Positions 8,450 through 17,467 of a DNA stretch of 64,000 bases are shown one piece after another. The number at the start of each line of letters is the position of its first letter. Position 1 is the stretch's first letter. A program made the position numbers and the translations under genes. The notes under the pieces are model-generated. The model searched no databases and was not told the origin of the DNA. It saw nothing but the letters and a program-made list of their open reading frames with translations. This DNA comes from Nitrospira sp. (GTDB lineage Bacteria > Nitrospirota > Nitrospiria > Nitrospirales > Nitrospiraceae). The DNA lies in assembly GCA_005116835.1 (NCBI GenBank), contig SWDM01000016.1:411886-475885 (forward strand). Direction: 5' to 3'.

Positions 8450-9281
8450 ACGGAGTCTCCGGCGCAACATTCTTGCGCCGCTGGCGCACCGCTTCGAACA
8501 GGGTGACGGCTGCAGCGGCTGAGACATTCAACGACTGAATACGGCCTTGCATCGGAATCCTGATGCGGTCATCGCACTCCCCCAACACACCTGGGCGAAG
8601 GCCTTCTCCCTCCCCTCCTAATACCAGCGCGATCGGTCCGGTCATGTCGATGTCTGTATGGAGCTTTGCCGCTTGGGGGTCCACACCATAGACCCACAGG
8701 CCTTCCTCTTTGAGATCCTGAATCAGACGAATCAGATTGCCCACGCGCGCGACGGAGATATGATCGAGCGCTCCAGCCGATACTTTTGCCACCACCGAGG
8801 TCAGGCCGACTGCGCGGCGCTCCGGAATGAAGACTCCATGGACACCAGCCGCTTCGGCTGTCCGCAAAACCGCTCCTAAGTTGTGCGGATCTTCGACCCC
8901 GTCAAGGAGCACGAGAAACGGCTTCTCCCCTCTGGTCTTCGCCCGCTCGAGAATCTGCTCCGTCGTGTCGTAGGATTTCGCGGCGATGAGGGCGATCACG
9001 CCCTGGTGATGTCCGCCAGGCGCCAAGCGATCGAAAGCAGCCGGAGGCTCGATGTGAACCGGAACTCCCTGCGCCTTGGCCAGCTGGACAAGATCGTGGA
9101 ATTGCCGATCCGTGCGGAGGACAAGAAGGCGCTGCAAGGACCGCGTGCCGGCGCGCAACGCTTCACGCACCGCATGCAGCCCGTAAATCAGTTCCGGAGA
9201 ACTATCGCTTCCACCGGCTGGTGCCGTCGGGCTTGTCTTCGATGACAATTCCTTGGGATGCGAGGAACTTTCTAATCTCAT
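8436..9281 (-). CDS. rlmB: 23S rRNA (guanosine-2'-O-)-methyltransferase RlmB (SpoU/TrmH family)
   Basis: The SpoU-family methyltransferase. An N-terminal substrate-binding domain starts at ELIYGLHAVREAL. The trefoil-knot SAM domain has the three family motifs: LLDGVEDPHNLGAVLRTAEA, then LVLGGEGEGLRP, then IPMQGRIQSLNVSAAAAVTL. In E. coli RlmB modifies G2251 in the peptidyl-transferase loop. The start is uncertain: the frame is open to 9500, and the ATG chosen at 9281 overlaps the cysS end by 80 bases. A later non-ATG start near the ELIYG segment would remove the overlap and fit the family length. It is transcribed behind cysS. Confidence 0.88.
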   Translation of the reverse strand: MRLESSSHPKELSSKTSPTAPAGGSDSSPELIYGLHAVREALRAGTRSLQRLLVLRTDRQFHDLVQLAKAQGVPVHIEPPAAFDRLAPGGHHQGVIALIAAKSYDTTEQILERAKTRGEKPFLVLLDGVEDPHNLGAVLRTAEAAGVHGVFIPERRAVGLTSVVAKVSAGALDHISVARVGNLIRLIQDLKEEGLWVYGVDPQAAKLHTDIDMTGPIALVLGGEGEGLRPGVLGECDDRIRIPMQGRIQSLNVSAAAAVTLFEAVRQRRKNVAPETPSTES

Positions 9282-10710
9282 CGGCTTTTGGAAAGTTCTT
9301 CTTCTTTTTTGCATCGAGACGCTCCGCGATCTGTTGTTCGATCTGTTCATCCGAGAGTGCCGTGCGGGGTTGAAAGAATTTTGGCTGCACAAGTCCCGGA
9401 TCACCGCCCAGTCCCTCCAACCGACCGATTCGGATCGGAATGTCGGGAGCAGGTATGTTTCCGAATTGCCACTTGTCCAATTGAAGTAATCCCAGCACAT
9501 TACCTAACCGACGAAACTCCTTTTTAGCAGTGTCTTGTGCTTCAGTTGAGAGGCCCTGACTCAACAATTTATTGACGTCGCTTTTCAAGCGCTGTAGTTC
9601 CGCAATGGCCATCGGCGTGTTGAAATCATCATCCATCGCCTCATTAAATGCTACCTTACATCGCTCGATCACTCCCGTGAGCCCCTTGTCAGCCGTGGTG
9701 CTTTCTTCTTTCTCATGAAGACGCTTAAACAGATCGTAGAACCCATTCAACGCATTCTTTGCTTCTTCTATACTCTTATCTGAAAAATCCAACGGGCCTC
9801 GATAGTGGGTCGCGAGGAGAAAATACCGCAACATCTCCCCGGTTTCTGCCTCAGGCCATTTGGACTTCTCGAATATTTCACGAATTGTGAAGAAGTTCCC
9901 CAGGGACTTGGACATCTTCTCCTGGTTGATCTGCACAAACCCGTTATGGACCCAGTAACGAGCGAACTCCTTACCGGTAGCGCCGCAAGACTGAGCAATT
10001 TCGTTTTCGTGATGGGGGAAGATCAGATCCATCCCCCCGCCATGAATGTCGAACGTTTCACCGAGGTGCTTCATGGACATAGCCGAGCATTCGATGTGCC
10101 AGCCGGGGCGCCCTGGACCCCAGGGGCTCTCCCATGAGGGCTCACCAGGCTTGCTGCTCTTCCAAAGCGCGAAATCCATCGGATGGCGTTTTCGTCCATC
10201 CACTTCTACCCGCGCGCCTGCCTGCAAATCCTCAAGCTTGCGTTTCGAGAGACGGCCATAGGGCTGGTATTTTTCAACCTGGAAGTAGACATCGCCGGCT
10301 ACTTCATAGGCGAGGCCTTTCTGAATCAGCGTCCCGACCAGATCAATAATCTCGACCATATGCTCAGTCGCTTTGGGTTCTTCCGTCGCCCGTCTGATTC
10401 CGAGCTTCCCCATATCCTGATAGTAGGCCTCAATGAACTCGGTAGTGATTGTGTCGCAGGACACATTTCGTTCATGCGCCCGCTTGATGATCTTGTCATC
10501 AACGTCGGTGAAGTTCTTGGCGAACTCAACCTGGTACCCGCTGAACTCGAGATATCGCCTGATCACGTCGAATACGAGCGCGCTGCGCGCATGACCGATA
10601 TGGCAGTAGTCGTAGACGGTCACGCCACAGACATACATCCGCACAGACATCGGCTGGAGCGACTGAAACGGCTCTTTCTTCCCCGTGAGGGTGTTGTAGA
10701 TCGAGAGCAT
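9202..10710 (-). CDS. cysS: Cysteinyl-tRNA synthetase
   Basis: A class I aminoacyl-tRNA synthetase that charges tRNA-Cys. The HIGH signature is at residues 37-40 (DYCHIGHARS) and the KMSKS loop is near residue 263 (EKMSKSLGNF). Zinc ligands fit the family: C28 in MYVCGVTVYD and the later C and HH in CSAMSMK and FPHHENE. At 502 residues it is slightly longer than the E. coli enzyme (461). The C-terminal end SQGIVIEDKPDGTSRWKR is normal for the family. It follows the DedA gene by 9 bp. Confidence 0.96.
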   Translation of the reverse strand: MLSIYNTLTGKKEPFQSLQPMSVRMYVCGVTVYDYCHIGHARSALVFDVIRRYLEFSGYQVEFAKNFTDVDDKIIKRAHERNVSCDTITTEFIEAYYQDMGKLGIRRATEEPKATEHMVEIIDLVGTLIQKGLAYEVAGDVYFQVEKYQPYGRLSKRKLEDLQAGARVEVDGRKRHPMDFALWKSSKPGEPSWESPWGPGRPGWHIECSAMSMKHLGETFDIHGGGMDLIFPHHENEIAQSCGATGKEFARYWVHNGFVQINQEKMSKSLGNFFTIREIFEKSKWPEAETGEMLRYFLLATHYRGPLDFSDKSIEEAKNALNGFYDLFKRLHEKEESTTADKGLTGVIERCKVAFNEAMDDDFNTPMAIAELQRLKSDVNKLLSQGLSTEAQDTAKKEFRRLGNVLGLLQLDKWQFGNIPAPDIPIRIGRLEGLGGDPGLVQPKFFQPRTALSDEQIEQQIAERLDAKKKKNFPKADEIRKFLASQGIVIEDKPDGTSRWKR

Positions 10711-10719
10711 AGCTGGCTA

Positions 10720-11355
10720 TTACCCCTGAGTGACGCGGCGCTTCGGCCAATGGGACCAGAGAAAATAACCCACGGCGAGCGCCAGGAAAAGGCCAATCAC
10801 GATATCAAACTGATGGAAGTAGTCCCTCAGATGTTCCCACTGCTCTCCCATCTTCACGCCGATATAGGCCAACAGATAGCACCAGGGCAAGGCGCCGAGG
10901 AAGGTGTAGAGCATGAACCGATAAATATTCACCCTGGCAATGCCGGCAGGCAACGAGATGAAGGTCCGGACGACCGGAAGCATCCGGCTGAAAAATACGG
11001 CCGCATCGCCATATTTTGCAAACCATCGATCCGCCATCTCGATGTCTTTTTTCGACACCAACACATAGGGCCCGTAACGCTCGACAAAAGGACGACCGCC
11101 CCACACACCGGCGTAGTAGGCCACAATCGAACCGGCGACATTCCCGATGGCGCCGGCCAATGTCACGCCCAGCATCGTGAACTGTCCCGTCGCCACGAGA
11201 TACCCGGCAAAGGGCATGATGATTTCGCTGGGCAAGGGGATACAGGCGCTCTCGATGGCCATCGTGATGAAGATGCCGGTATAGCCGAAGGTCGAAATCA
11301 TCGACACGATAAACCGGCTGAGCTCCGTAATGATCGCTTCGATCAGATTCCCCAC
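10720..11355 (-). CDS. DedA-family membrane protein
   Basis: A 211-residue integral membrane protein with the DedA/SNARE-associated (VTT) fold. It shows the conserved E in FITMAIESACIPLPSE, the GAIGNVAGS segment and the R/G motif FFSRMLPVVRTFISLPAG, where the arginines are essential in E. coli YqjA/YghB. There are about five hydrophobic segments. Bacterial DedA proteins act as phospholipid (undecaprenyl-phosphate or PE) flippases and in proton-dependent membrane maintenance; which lipid is moved here cannot be told. The start is a GTG at 11353-11355, 6 bp after surE. Confidence 0.88.
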   Translation of the reverse strand: MGNLIEAIITELSRFIVSMISTFGYTGIFITMAIESACIPLPSEIIMPFAGYLVATGQFTMLGVTLAGAIGNVAGSIVAYYAGVWGGRPFVERYGPYVLVSKKDIEMADRWFAKYGDAAVFFSRMLPVVRTFISLPAGIARVNIYRFMLYTFLGALPWCYLLAYIGVKMGEQWEHLRDYFHQFDIVIGLFLALAVGYFLWSHWPKRRVTQG

Positions 11356-11361
11356 AAGGCC

Positions 11362-12165
11362 CTAGCTCCTCTGTCTGCCCTTTGCTTTCGATGAACCTGC
11401 CGCCAAGCGTACATTCGTCCGGCTCACCGTTTCCCACTTCCGGAATCGATCCAAGACTCCGTGATTCGTCGTATCGAGGTGAATCGGGGTGAGAGACACC
11501 GCTCCCTGTTCAAGCGCCTCATGGTCTGCATCCTTACTTCTGCTCCACGACACACGGGTTCCGGCAATCCAATAATAGGTCCTGCCATGGGGATCGACCT
11601 TTTCAACGATTGGATTGTCGAAACGCCTGCGGCTGAGACAGGTGACTCGGACTCCCGTGATCGACCCGAACGGCCGATTGGGAATATTGAGATTCACGAG
11701 CGTTTCATCCGGCAGCCCCTCTTTCAGAATCAAGCGAGCGATCCGGACTGCATATCGAGCCCCGGCATCGAAATAGAAATGATCCTGGCCCTCCTGTGAG
11801 ACAGCCATGGAAGGGACCGCGAGAATCGTGCCTTCCATCGCCGCCGAAACAGTCCCGGAATACAACACATCGTCGCCCAGGTTCACTCCTCGATTGATTC
11901 CCGACACGAGGAGATCTGGCCGTATCGGCATCAGCTTCAGTACCGCGAGATTGACGCAATCGACCGGTGTGCCGCTGACTGCGTAGACCCTCGTCCCGCG
12001 CTGCTGAACTCGCAGAGGTTTATGGAGAGTCACCGCATGCGCCGCCGCAGTCCGCTCACGATCCGGCGCGATCACCCATACCTCGCCCACTTTCGACAAG
12101 GCCTTGGCGAGCGCCGTCAGACCAGGCGAGTCAATCCCGTCATCGTTGGTAACCAGAATGCGCAT
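11362..12165 (-). CDS. surE: 5'/3'-nucleotidase SurE
   Basis: A metal-dependent nucleotidase. The N-terminus MRILVTNDDGIDSPGL carries the paired Asp (NDDG) metal ligands. Other family motifs are VWVIAPDRERTAAAHAVTLH and the VSGINRGVNLGDDVLYSGTV block that completes the active site. SurE dephosphorylates nucleoside monophosphates and in many bacteria supports survival in stationary phase. At 267 residues it has a typical length. The last residues (AAGSSKAKGRQRS) are low-complexity and basic. It precedes the DedA gene and cysS in the same direction. Confidence 0.95.
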   Translation of the reverse strand: MRILVTNDDGIDSPGLTALAKALSKVGEVWVIAPDRERTAAAHAVTLHKPLRVQQRGTRVYAVSGTPVDCVNLAVLKLMPIRPDLLVSGINRGVNLGDDVLYSGTVSAAMEGTILAVPSMAVSQEGQDHFYFDAGARYAVRIARLILKEGLPDETLVNLNIPNRPFGSITGVRVTCLSRRRFDNPIVEKVDPHGRTYYWIAGTRVSWSRSKDADHEALEQGAVSLTPIHLDTTNHGVLDRFRKWETVSRTNVRLAAGSSKAKGRQRS

Positions 12166-12180
12166 GGCGTCTTCAGGAAC

Positions 12181-12203
12181 AAAAAAAGCTGCCGGCGGCA
12201 GCT
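12181..12203 (-). terminator. Rho-independent terminator after tRNA-Pro
   Basis: On the minus strand a 6-bp stem (AGCTGC/GCAGCT) with a 5-base loop is followed by a run of seven T. It lies downstream of the tRNA-Pro gene and 15 bp before the surE start, so it probably ends the tRNA transcript. Confidence 0.7.
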
Positions 12204-12214
12204 CTCCATTTCAA

Positions 12215-12261
12215 TGCTGAGCGCTGAGAAACAACCGTCCCATTCGTCTCAGCGCTCAGCA
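12215..12261. repeat. Perfect 15-bp inverted repeat
   Basis: The arms at 12215-12229 and 12247-12261 are perfect reverse complements around a 17-base loop. They contain the CTGAG-type motif also seen at 50141-50215. It lies between surE and tRNA-Pro and contains no coding signal. Confidence 0.75.
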
Positions 12262-12271
12262 CTATGTATAT

Positions 12272-12348
12272 TGGTCGGGGCGAGCCGATTTGAACGGCCG
12301 ACCACTCGCACCCCAAGCGAGTACGCTACCGGGCTGCGCCACGCCCCG
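12272..12348 (-). tRNA. tRNA-Pro (anticodon GGG)
   Basis: Read on the minus strand, this 77-base sequence folds into a full cloverleaf. The 7-bp acceptor stem is CGGGGCG paired with CGCCCCG, followed by A and an encoded CCA. The D-arm is GCGCAGCCCGGTAGCGT. The anticodon stem is CTCGC/GCGAG with loop TTGGGGT, giving anticodon GGG (reads CCC/CCU). The T-loop is TTCAAAT. A terminator lies downstream at 12181-12203. Confidence 0.95.
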
Positions 12349-12438
12349 ACAGGCTCTCTTCAACTCCACCGGCTCCTGCATTGTCTCCCTGACCATGGTT
12401 GGAATGCAACCGGTTGGGAATACACAACGGAACCGGTA

Positions 12439-12789
12439 TTAATCAGAATGCGAATCCAAAACCTTGAGAATGGCCTGGAGGTTCCCCCGCAGTTTCTGCG
12501 CGAGCTCCTTGGGGCGCACCCGCTGGCTTGCAACCCTGCCTCGCCTGGCCCAATATCGCTTGACGCCTGCAAGGGTATGCCCCTCTTCATAGAGCATCCG
12601 CTTAATCTCCAATACCGTTTCAACTTCTTGCCTGACATAGAGCCGTTGATTCCCACGACTTTTCTTGGGTTTAAGAAACGGAAATTCTGACTCCCAAAAC
12701 CGTAACACGTAAGCCGGTAGCTTGGTAATTTGGCTGACTTCACCGATTTTGTAAAAAACCTTGCTGCCCAGCCTGGGCTCGTTTCCCAT
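12439..12789 (-). CDS. MerR-family transcriptional regulator
   Basis: A 116-residue DNA-binding protein with an N-terminal winged-helix MerR domain: [20 protein letters not shown], then [20 protein letters not shown] for the wing and second helix. The residue order R-F-W-E matches small MerR proteins of the MlrA/YcgE-like group often found beside ihfA in delta-proteobacteria and Nitrospirota. The C-terminal part is short (about 40 residues) and has no effector domain or cysteines. The neighbour upstream is the IHF/HU gene (42 bp gap). A general chromosome-related role is suggested by that pairing, but the target is unknown. Confidence 0.87.
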   Translation of the reverse strand: MGNEPRLGSKVFYKIGEVSQITKLPAYVLRFWESEFPFLKPKKSRGNQRLYVRQEVETVLEIKRMLYEEGHTLAGVKRYWARRGRVASQRVRPKELAQKLRGNLQAILKVLDSHSD

Positions 12790-12831
12790 GACCGGTCCTC
12801 GTGGTGGGATAAGTAAAGGTGATTGAATGTG

Positions 12832-13107
12832 CTATGAATTGACGTACTTCTTAAATACTTGACTGGGACGAAAGGTCACCACACGGCGAGGCGTGATTCC
12901 TATTTCTTCTCCGGTCCGAGGGTTCCGGCCCTTTCGCGCCCCTTTGCTGCGCACCACAAAGTTTCCGAACCCGGCAATCTTGACCGACTCTCCCTTGTGC
13001 AACACTTCTTTCAACATATTCAGCACGAGTTCGACGATATCAGCAGCTTCGTTCTTTGAAATACCGACCTGCTTGTAGATTTCGTTTGCGATATCTGCCT
13101 TTCGCAT
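12832..13107 (-). CDS. ihfA: Integration host factor alpha / HU-family DNA-binding protein
   Basis: A 91-residue histone-like protein with the complete family pattern: MRKADIANEIYKQVGISKNE at the N-terminus, the flank GFGNFVVRSKGARKGRNPRTG and the GEEIGITPRRVVTF beta-arm with its conserved P near the tip. It bends DNA as a homo- or heterodimer. The IHF-alpha assignment rests on the ARKGRNPRTGE arm and the partner MerR gene, but HU cannot be excluded. A strong GGAGGGG precedes the ATG. Confidence 0.9.
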   Translation of the reverse strand: MRKADIANEIYKQVGISKNEAADIVELVLNMLKEVLHKGESVKIAGFGNFVVRSKGARKGRNPRTGEEIGITPRRVVTFRPSQVFKKYVNS

Positions 13108-13245
13108 GCTTTCCCCTCCGACAACCGAACAAACTATTCAAACGATGAGCCCATGCTCTCCCCATGAACGAGTAGCAGTTTCGTCATAAGTTACGTGAGG
13201 TTATAAGACCTGTCAAGAAGAAAGATGCTGAATCTCCTGCCCTGC

Positions 13246-14898
13246 TCATTCATCCTTGGCCAACAACTTGTATTCGATACTATCTGCCAATGCTTGCCAA
13301 CTTGCTTCCATGATGTTCTCAGACACGCCGACAGTACCCCATTTATCCTTATGGTCTCCCGACTCGATCAATACCCGGACTTTGGACTCAGTCCCACGAT
13401 TGGCCGATAACACTCGCACTTTGTAGTCGAGCAGTTTGACTTCCCGGAGTTGCGGATAGAACTTCTCCAATGCCTTTCGCAAGGCATGGTCGAGTGCATT
13501 GACCGGACCCTCACCAATCGCCGCCGCATGTTCCACCACTTCACCGACCTTCACCATCACTGTCGCCTCAGACGATGAGGCGCCATGGTCGCGTTTTTTC
13601 TCAACAATGACCCGAAAACCCAAGAGTTGAAATGCCGGCTTATGCGTCCCCATCGCCTTTCGCATGAGCAACTCAAAGGAGCCCTCCGCTGCCTCAAACT
13701 GGTAACCCTCGCTTTCACGTTCCTTCAGAGTATCGATCAATTCCTGCAACTTGGCATGGCCCTTGTCCAATTTGATTCCATAGGCCTCGATCTTTTCCAG
13801 CAACCCACTCCGTCCGGCCGCGTCCGATACCAGCACCCGTTGGCGGTTGCCAACCAGCCCCGGGTTCACATGTTCATAGGTCGCGGGGTTTTTGAGCACC
13901 GCGTGGATATGCACTCCGCCCTTATGCGCGAAGGCTGAATCTCCCACATAGGGCTGGTGCTTATTGGGCATGAGGTTCGCGATCTCGCTCACGAATCCCG
14001 AAACCTGCTTGAGATGACTCAACCGGTCTCGCAACGCAGGACGCTTCATCTTCAGCTCAAGATTGGGAATAATCGAACAGAGATTGGCATTGCCGCACCG
14101 TTCGCCGATCCCGTTAATCGTCCCTTGCACTTGCACCACACCGGTTTCAATAGCCACCAGCGAATTCGCGACGGCCATTTCGCAATCGTTATGGGCATGA
14201 ATCCCCAAAGGCACCGCGCACTCCCGCCGGACGACCTGGCAGATCTCTTTGATTTCCCAGGGCATCGATCCGCCGTTCGTGTCGCAGAGGATCACCCGTT
14301 CGGCTCCGGCCAATACAGCTTGCCGAATGGTCTCCAGCGCGTAGTCCGGATTCGTCTTATATCCGTCAAAGAAATGCTCCGCGTCATAGAACACCCTCCT
14401 GCCCTTCGAGCGGAGATGGGCTACGGAATCGCTGATGAGTTCGAGATTCTTGACCAGGGAAATTCCGAGCGCATCGGTCACGTGCAGCGACCAAGTCTTT
14501 CCGAAGAGCGTAATGATCGTGGTTTCCGCCTCTAGCAACGCCAGGATATTCGGATCCTTCTGTACCGTATTGCTCGATTTTCTCGTGGCCCCGAACGCCA
14601 CCACCGTCGCGGTCTGTAACGGAACGGTCTTGATCATTCGGAAGAACTCGATGTCTTTGGGGTTCGCCCCCGGCCAGCCGCCTTCAATGAATTGGACCCC
14701 CAACCCATCCAGCTGTTGGGCGACCCGAACCTTGTCTTCTGCCGAGAAACTGACATCCTCGGCCTGAGCCCCATCCCGTAACGTCGTGTCGTAAATTTCC
14801 AGCGCTGCCTGTTTGGCGGCAGGCGCATGCGCGCCGGACGACGCAGAGCCGGCTGGCTTGCCTCGCGAAGATCGTGGTGGTAAAGATTTTCGAGTCAT
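13246..14898 (-). CDS. cimA: (R)-citramalate synthase CimA (LeuA family)
   Basis: An acyl-CoA/keto-acid condensing enzyme making (R)-citramalate from pyruvate and acetyl-CoA for isoleucine synthesis. The HMGL-like TIM barrel carries the signature YDTTLRDGAQAEDVSFS near residue 35, LCDTNGGSMPWEI, and HAHNDCEMAVANSL for metal binding. The second signature region is NGIGERCGNANL. The C-terminal 130 residues form a LeuA-type regulatory domain. The sequence GGWPGANPKD(I)EFF is typical of CimA rather than of 2-isopropylmalate synthase, but specificity is inferred. The start at ATG 14898 is chosen over an upstream extension that would run into lysC. It is last in the aspartate-family operon, 58 bp after lysC. 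Confidence 0.88.
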   Translation of the reverse strand: MTRKSLPPRSSRGKPAGSASSGAHAPAAKQAALEIYDTTLRDGAQAEDVSFSAEDKVRVAQQLDGLGVQFIEGGWPGANPKDIEFFRMIKTVPLQTATVVAFGATRKSSNTVQKDPNILALLEAETTIITLFGKTWSLHVTDALGISLVKNLELISDSVAHLRSKGRRVFYDAEHFFDGYKTNPDYALETIRQAVLAGAERVILCDTNGGSMPWEIKEICQVVRRECAVPLGIHAHNDCEMAVANSLVAIETGVVQVQGTINGIGERCGNANLCSIIPNLELKMKRPALRDRLSHLKQVSGFVSEIANLMPNKHQPYVGDSAFAHKGGVHIHAVLKNPATYEHVNPGLVGNRQRVLVSDAAGRSGLLEKIEAYGIKLDKGHAKLQELIDTLKERESEGYQFEAAEGSFELLMRKAMGTHKPAFQLLGFRVIVEKKRDHGASSSEATVMVKVGEVVEHAAAIGEGPVNALDHALRKALEKFYPQLREVKLLDYKVRVLSANRGTESKVRVLIESGDHKDKWGTVGVSENIMEASWQALADSIEYKLLAKDE

Positions 14899-14956
14899 AG
14901 GGGGAACGATATCAGGAGCGGGACGAACCTGTCGAGACTCACCTCGCCGAAATCCT

Positions 14957-16198
14957 CTACTTCGAGTTTCGCTCCCCCGCCGGGGACTGGTCCAACCCGA
15001 ACGCGGTATGGAGCGAACGCATCGCGAGTTCGGCGTACTTCTCGTCGATGACACAGGAAATCTTGATCTCCGACGTGCTGATCATGAGGATGTTCACCCC
15101 TTCCTGCGAGAGGACTTCGAACATCTTGGCTGCGACTCCCGAATGGGAACGCATCCCGACGCCGACCAGCGACACCTTCGCGATCGCCTCGGTGACCGCG
15201 ACCGATTTGGCATCGATCCCTTTCGCCACTTCTTGAATCAGCGGCAGGGCTTTCTTGATATCTGCCCGTGGAATCGTGAAGGAAATATCCGTCATGCCGG
15301 ACTGGCTCATGTTCTGGATGATCATATCCACATTGATGTTGGCCTTGGCTACAGGCCCGAAGAGCTTGGAGGCGATACCTGGCTTGTCCGGCACACCCAC
15401 AATCGTAATCTTGGCCTGGTTTCGATCGCCGGTCACTCCGGACACTGCGACCGCTTCCATATCTTCATCTTCACGCGTCACGAGCGTCCCCTTTCCTTCT
15501 TTGAAGCTGGAGTTCACCTCTACCGGCACATTGAACTTCGCAGCGAACTCAACGGAGCGGCTCTGCAGCACCTTGGCCCCCAGGCTGGCCATTTCCAGCA
15601 TTTCTTCATAGGCAATCTTGTCGATTCGCCGGGCCGCCGGCACGATATTCGGGTCCGAGGTGTAGACCCCGTCGACATCGGTAAAAATGATGCACCGGTC
15701 TGCTTTCAATGCCGCCGCTAATGCAACGGCTGTGAGATCGGATCCCCCCCGCCCCAACGTCGTGACATCCGATTGCTCGTTGATTCCCTGAAAACCCGCA
15801 ACCACGGGAATCACCCCGTTGAGCAGAACCTCACGGATTCGATCGGCGCTCACCCGAGTAATACGCGCCTTCGTATGGGCGCTGTCGGTCATGATCCCGA
15901 CTTGACGTCCCGTAAAGGATTGGGCATCCAGTCCGCGAGCCCGCAGGGCCATCGCCAGCAAGGCAATGGTCACACGCTCTCCGGTCGACAGTAACATGTC
16001 GAGTTCTCGATCGTCCGGCAGCGAGGCGACTTCGTGGGCCAACCGCATCAACCGATCCGTCTCTCCACTCATCGCGGATAACACAACCACGATGCGATTG
16101 CCGTCTTTATGAGCCTTCTCGACGCGATCCGCCACGCGGTGGATCCGCTCGATCGTGCCCACCGATGTCCCCCCGTATTTCTGAACGATCAGCGCCAC
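14957..16198 (-). CDS. lysC: Aspartate kinase (aspartokinase)
   Basis: The first enzyme of the aspartate family (lysine, threonine, methionine). The N-terminal kinase domain starts with [13 protein letters not shown] and contains [17 protein letters not shown] and [15 protein letters not shown]. Two ACT domains follow (near residues 265-335 and 345-400, with [18 protein letters not shown]) for feedback control. At 413 residues it has the usual length for monofunctional LysC. The start is GTG at 16198 with AAGGGA just upstream, 5 bp after the preceding gene. Its position between the proposed homoserine kinase and cimA fits a shared Thr/Ile operon. Confidence 0.95.
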   Translation of the reverse strand: MALIVQKYGGTSVGTIERIHRVADRVEKAHKDGNRIVVVLSAMSGETDRLMRLAHEVASLPDDRELDMLLSTGERVTIALLAMALRARGLDAQSFTGRQVGIMTDSAHTKARITRVSADRIREVLLNGVIPVVAGFQGINEQSDVTTLGRGGSDLTAVALAAALKADRCIIFTDVDGVYTSDPNIVPAARRIDKIAYEEMLEMASLGAKVLQSRSVEFAAKFNVPVEVNSSFKEGKGTLVTREDEDMEAVAVSGVTGDRNQAKITIVGVPDKPGIASKLFGPVAKANINVDMIIQNMSQSGMTDISFTIPRADIKKALPLIQEVAKGIDAKSVAVTEAIAKVSLVGVGMRSHSGVAAKMFEVLSQEGVNILMISTSEIKISCVIDEKYAELAMRSLHTAFGLDQSPAGERNSK

Positions 16199-16203
16199 GT
16201 CCC

Positions 16204-17445
16204 TTAGGATCCTTTTGCGAACAGCCGCACAACGAACTTGGTCGCATCACGAGGAGGCACGGCCGAGGCTTGAGCATCGGCCTCGGTAAACCTTCGCCCC
16301 GGCTCGGCAGAGGCGGCTCCCGTACTATCACGATAGGCGAAGAACCCGGAACTTTCCGCTGCTTGGTCATGATGCGCATTGCCCGAGTCGCAGACAGCTA
16401 CGATACGATGGGGGCCCAATTTGGCCAGACCTTCAAGCAACGGCCCCACCAGCTCACGATCGACCGCTTCGATGCCCTTCACCTTGGCTGCGACATCCGA
16501 TCCATAGACGACCTCATCCGGCAGCTCCACATGCACGTAACCAAAATCATGTTTCTTCAGTTCCTCCAAGGCGACCGCCGCCTGAGTCCGGAGATCAGCG
16601 CCGGCCAATCTCGCGCCGTCCACTGCTTCAAGCCCTGCCATGATGCCGAGGCCGCGATGGACATCATTCGGTGAAACCACCACACCGGACACCTTCAACC
16701 GCTCCGAGAGGCTTGGCCAGAGAATGGCCTTGCCTTGGCCCCAGAGCCAGAGACAATTGGCCGGCTTCTGCCCCGCCTCCCGGCGTTCATCGTTGAGGGG
16801 ATGATCCCGCAAAATCTGAAACGACGCATCCATCAGCTTCCAGAGAATGTCGGATCCGTCTCCCGTCGGCAATCCCTCGGTGATCTGGCGCCCGACCAAT
16901 AGTTGCGGATCGGTGCAGACCGCCCGCGATTTTCCGTCGACCCACACCATGAGATGACGGTGACCTAGTCCTGGGTAGAACTGAATCATCTCGAATCCGA
17001 GCTGCTCATTGATGGCCTCGATCAATTCACGGGCCTCTTCCGTTGAAATCAGGCCTGCGGTCGCATCGTCCATCACTACATGCGGTCCAAGCTTCTTGAT
17101 CTCGTTCAAGCCACCTTTGCTCCCATACTGAGCGTCCGCCCCTAACGCGACCATCGTACAGCGATAGACGACGTCGTGCTCGCCGATGGCGACTCCCAAG
17201 CTGGCAGCCTCGAGCGGGCCTGGGCCATGGTAGTATTTCTTAGGGTCATAGCCAAGAATCGCGGTTCCCATCAGACCGTTCCCCTGTCGCGCCACGTCAC
17301 GCATCGTGGCCAACAGCCCGAGCTCCCCGCCTTGCGCAAGGCGATCCAGGTGAGGGATCGAAGCTGCCTGGAGGGGAGTCCGTCCGCCCAATTCCTTCCG
17401 CGGATGGTCTGCCATCCCGTCGGCATGGAGAATCACATGTTTCAT
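16204..17445 (-). CDS. Proposed homoserine kinase (ApgM-like, phosphoglycerate mutase superfamily)
   Basis: A 413-residue protein of the alkaline-phosphatase-like superfamily, close to archaeal-type cofactor-independent phosphoglycerate mutase. It begins [20 protein letters not shown], where the first Asp of DGMAD is a metal ligand. Other visible pieces are [30 protein letters not shown] and the late metal-site residues [13 protein letters not shown]. The gene is translated between thrC and lysC with 22-bp and 5-bp gaps, and no ordinary GHMP homoserine kinase (thrB) is in the operon. Relatives in this context are annotated as a proposed homoserine kinase. Phosphoglycerate mutase activity remains the alternative. 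Confidence 0.75.
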   Translation of the reverse strand: MKHVILHADGMADHPRKELGGRTPLQAASIPHLDRLAQGGELGLLATMRDVARQGNGLMGTAILGYDPKKYYHGPGPLEAASLGVAIGEHDVVYRCTMVALGADAQYGSKGGLNEIKKLGPHVVMDDATAGLISTEEARELIEAINEQLGFEMIQFYPGLGHRHLMVWVDGKSRAVCTDPQLLVGRQITEGLPTGDGSDILWKLMDASFQILRDHPLNDERREAGQKPANCLWLWGQGKAILWPSLSERLKVSGVVVSPNDVHRGLGIMAGLEAVDGARLAGADLRTQAAVALEELKKHDFGYVHVELPDEVVYGSDVAAKVKGIEAVDRELVGPLLEGLAKLGPHRIVAVCDSGNAHHDQAAESSGFFAYRDSTGAASAEPGRRFTEADAQASAVPPRDATKFVVRLFAKGS

Positions 17446-17467
17446 AGAAGCCTTGCGCTCATTGTAT

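Noticed and set aside
10183..11394. 403-codon open frame on the plus strand
   Set aside because: It is antisense to cysS and the DedA gene, both certain genes; the residue pattern is His/Asp-rich as typical of the complementary strand.
10805..11437. 210-codon open frame on the minus strand
   Set aside because: It is an alternative frame over the DedA gene with Arg/Cys/His-rich composition, not a real protein.
14813..15721. 302-codon open frame on the plus strand
   Set aside because: It is antisense to cimA and lysC, and the translation has no recognisable domain.
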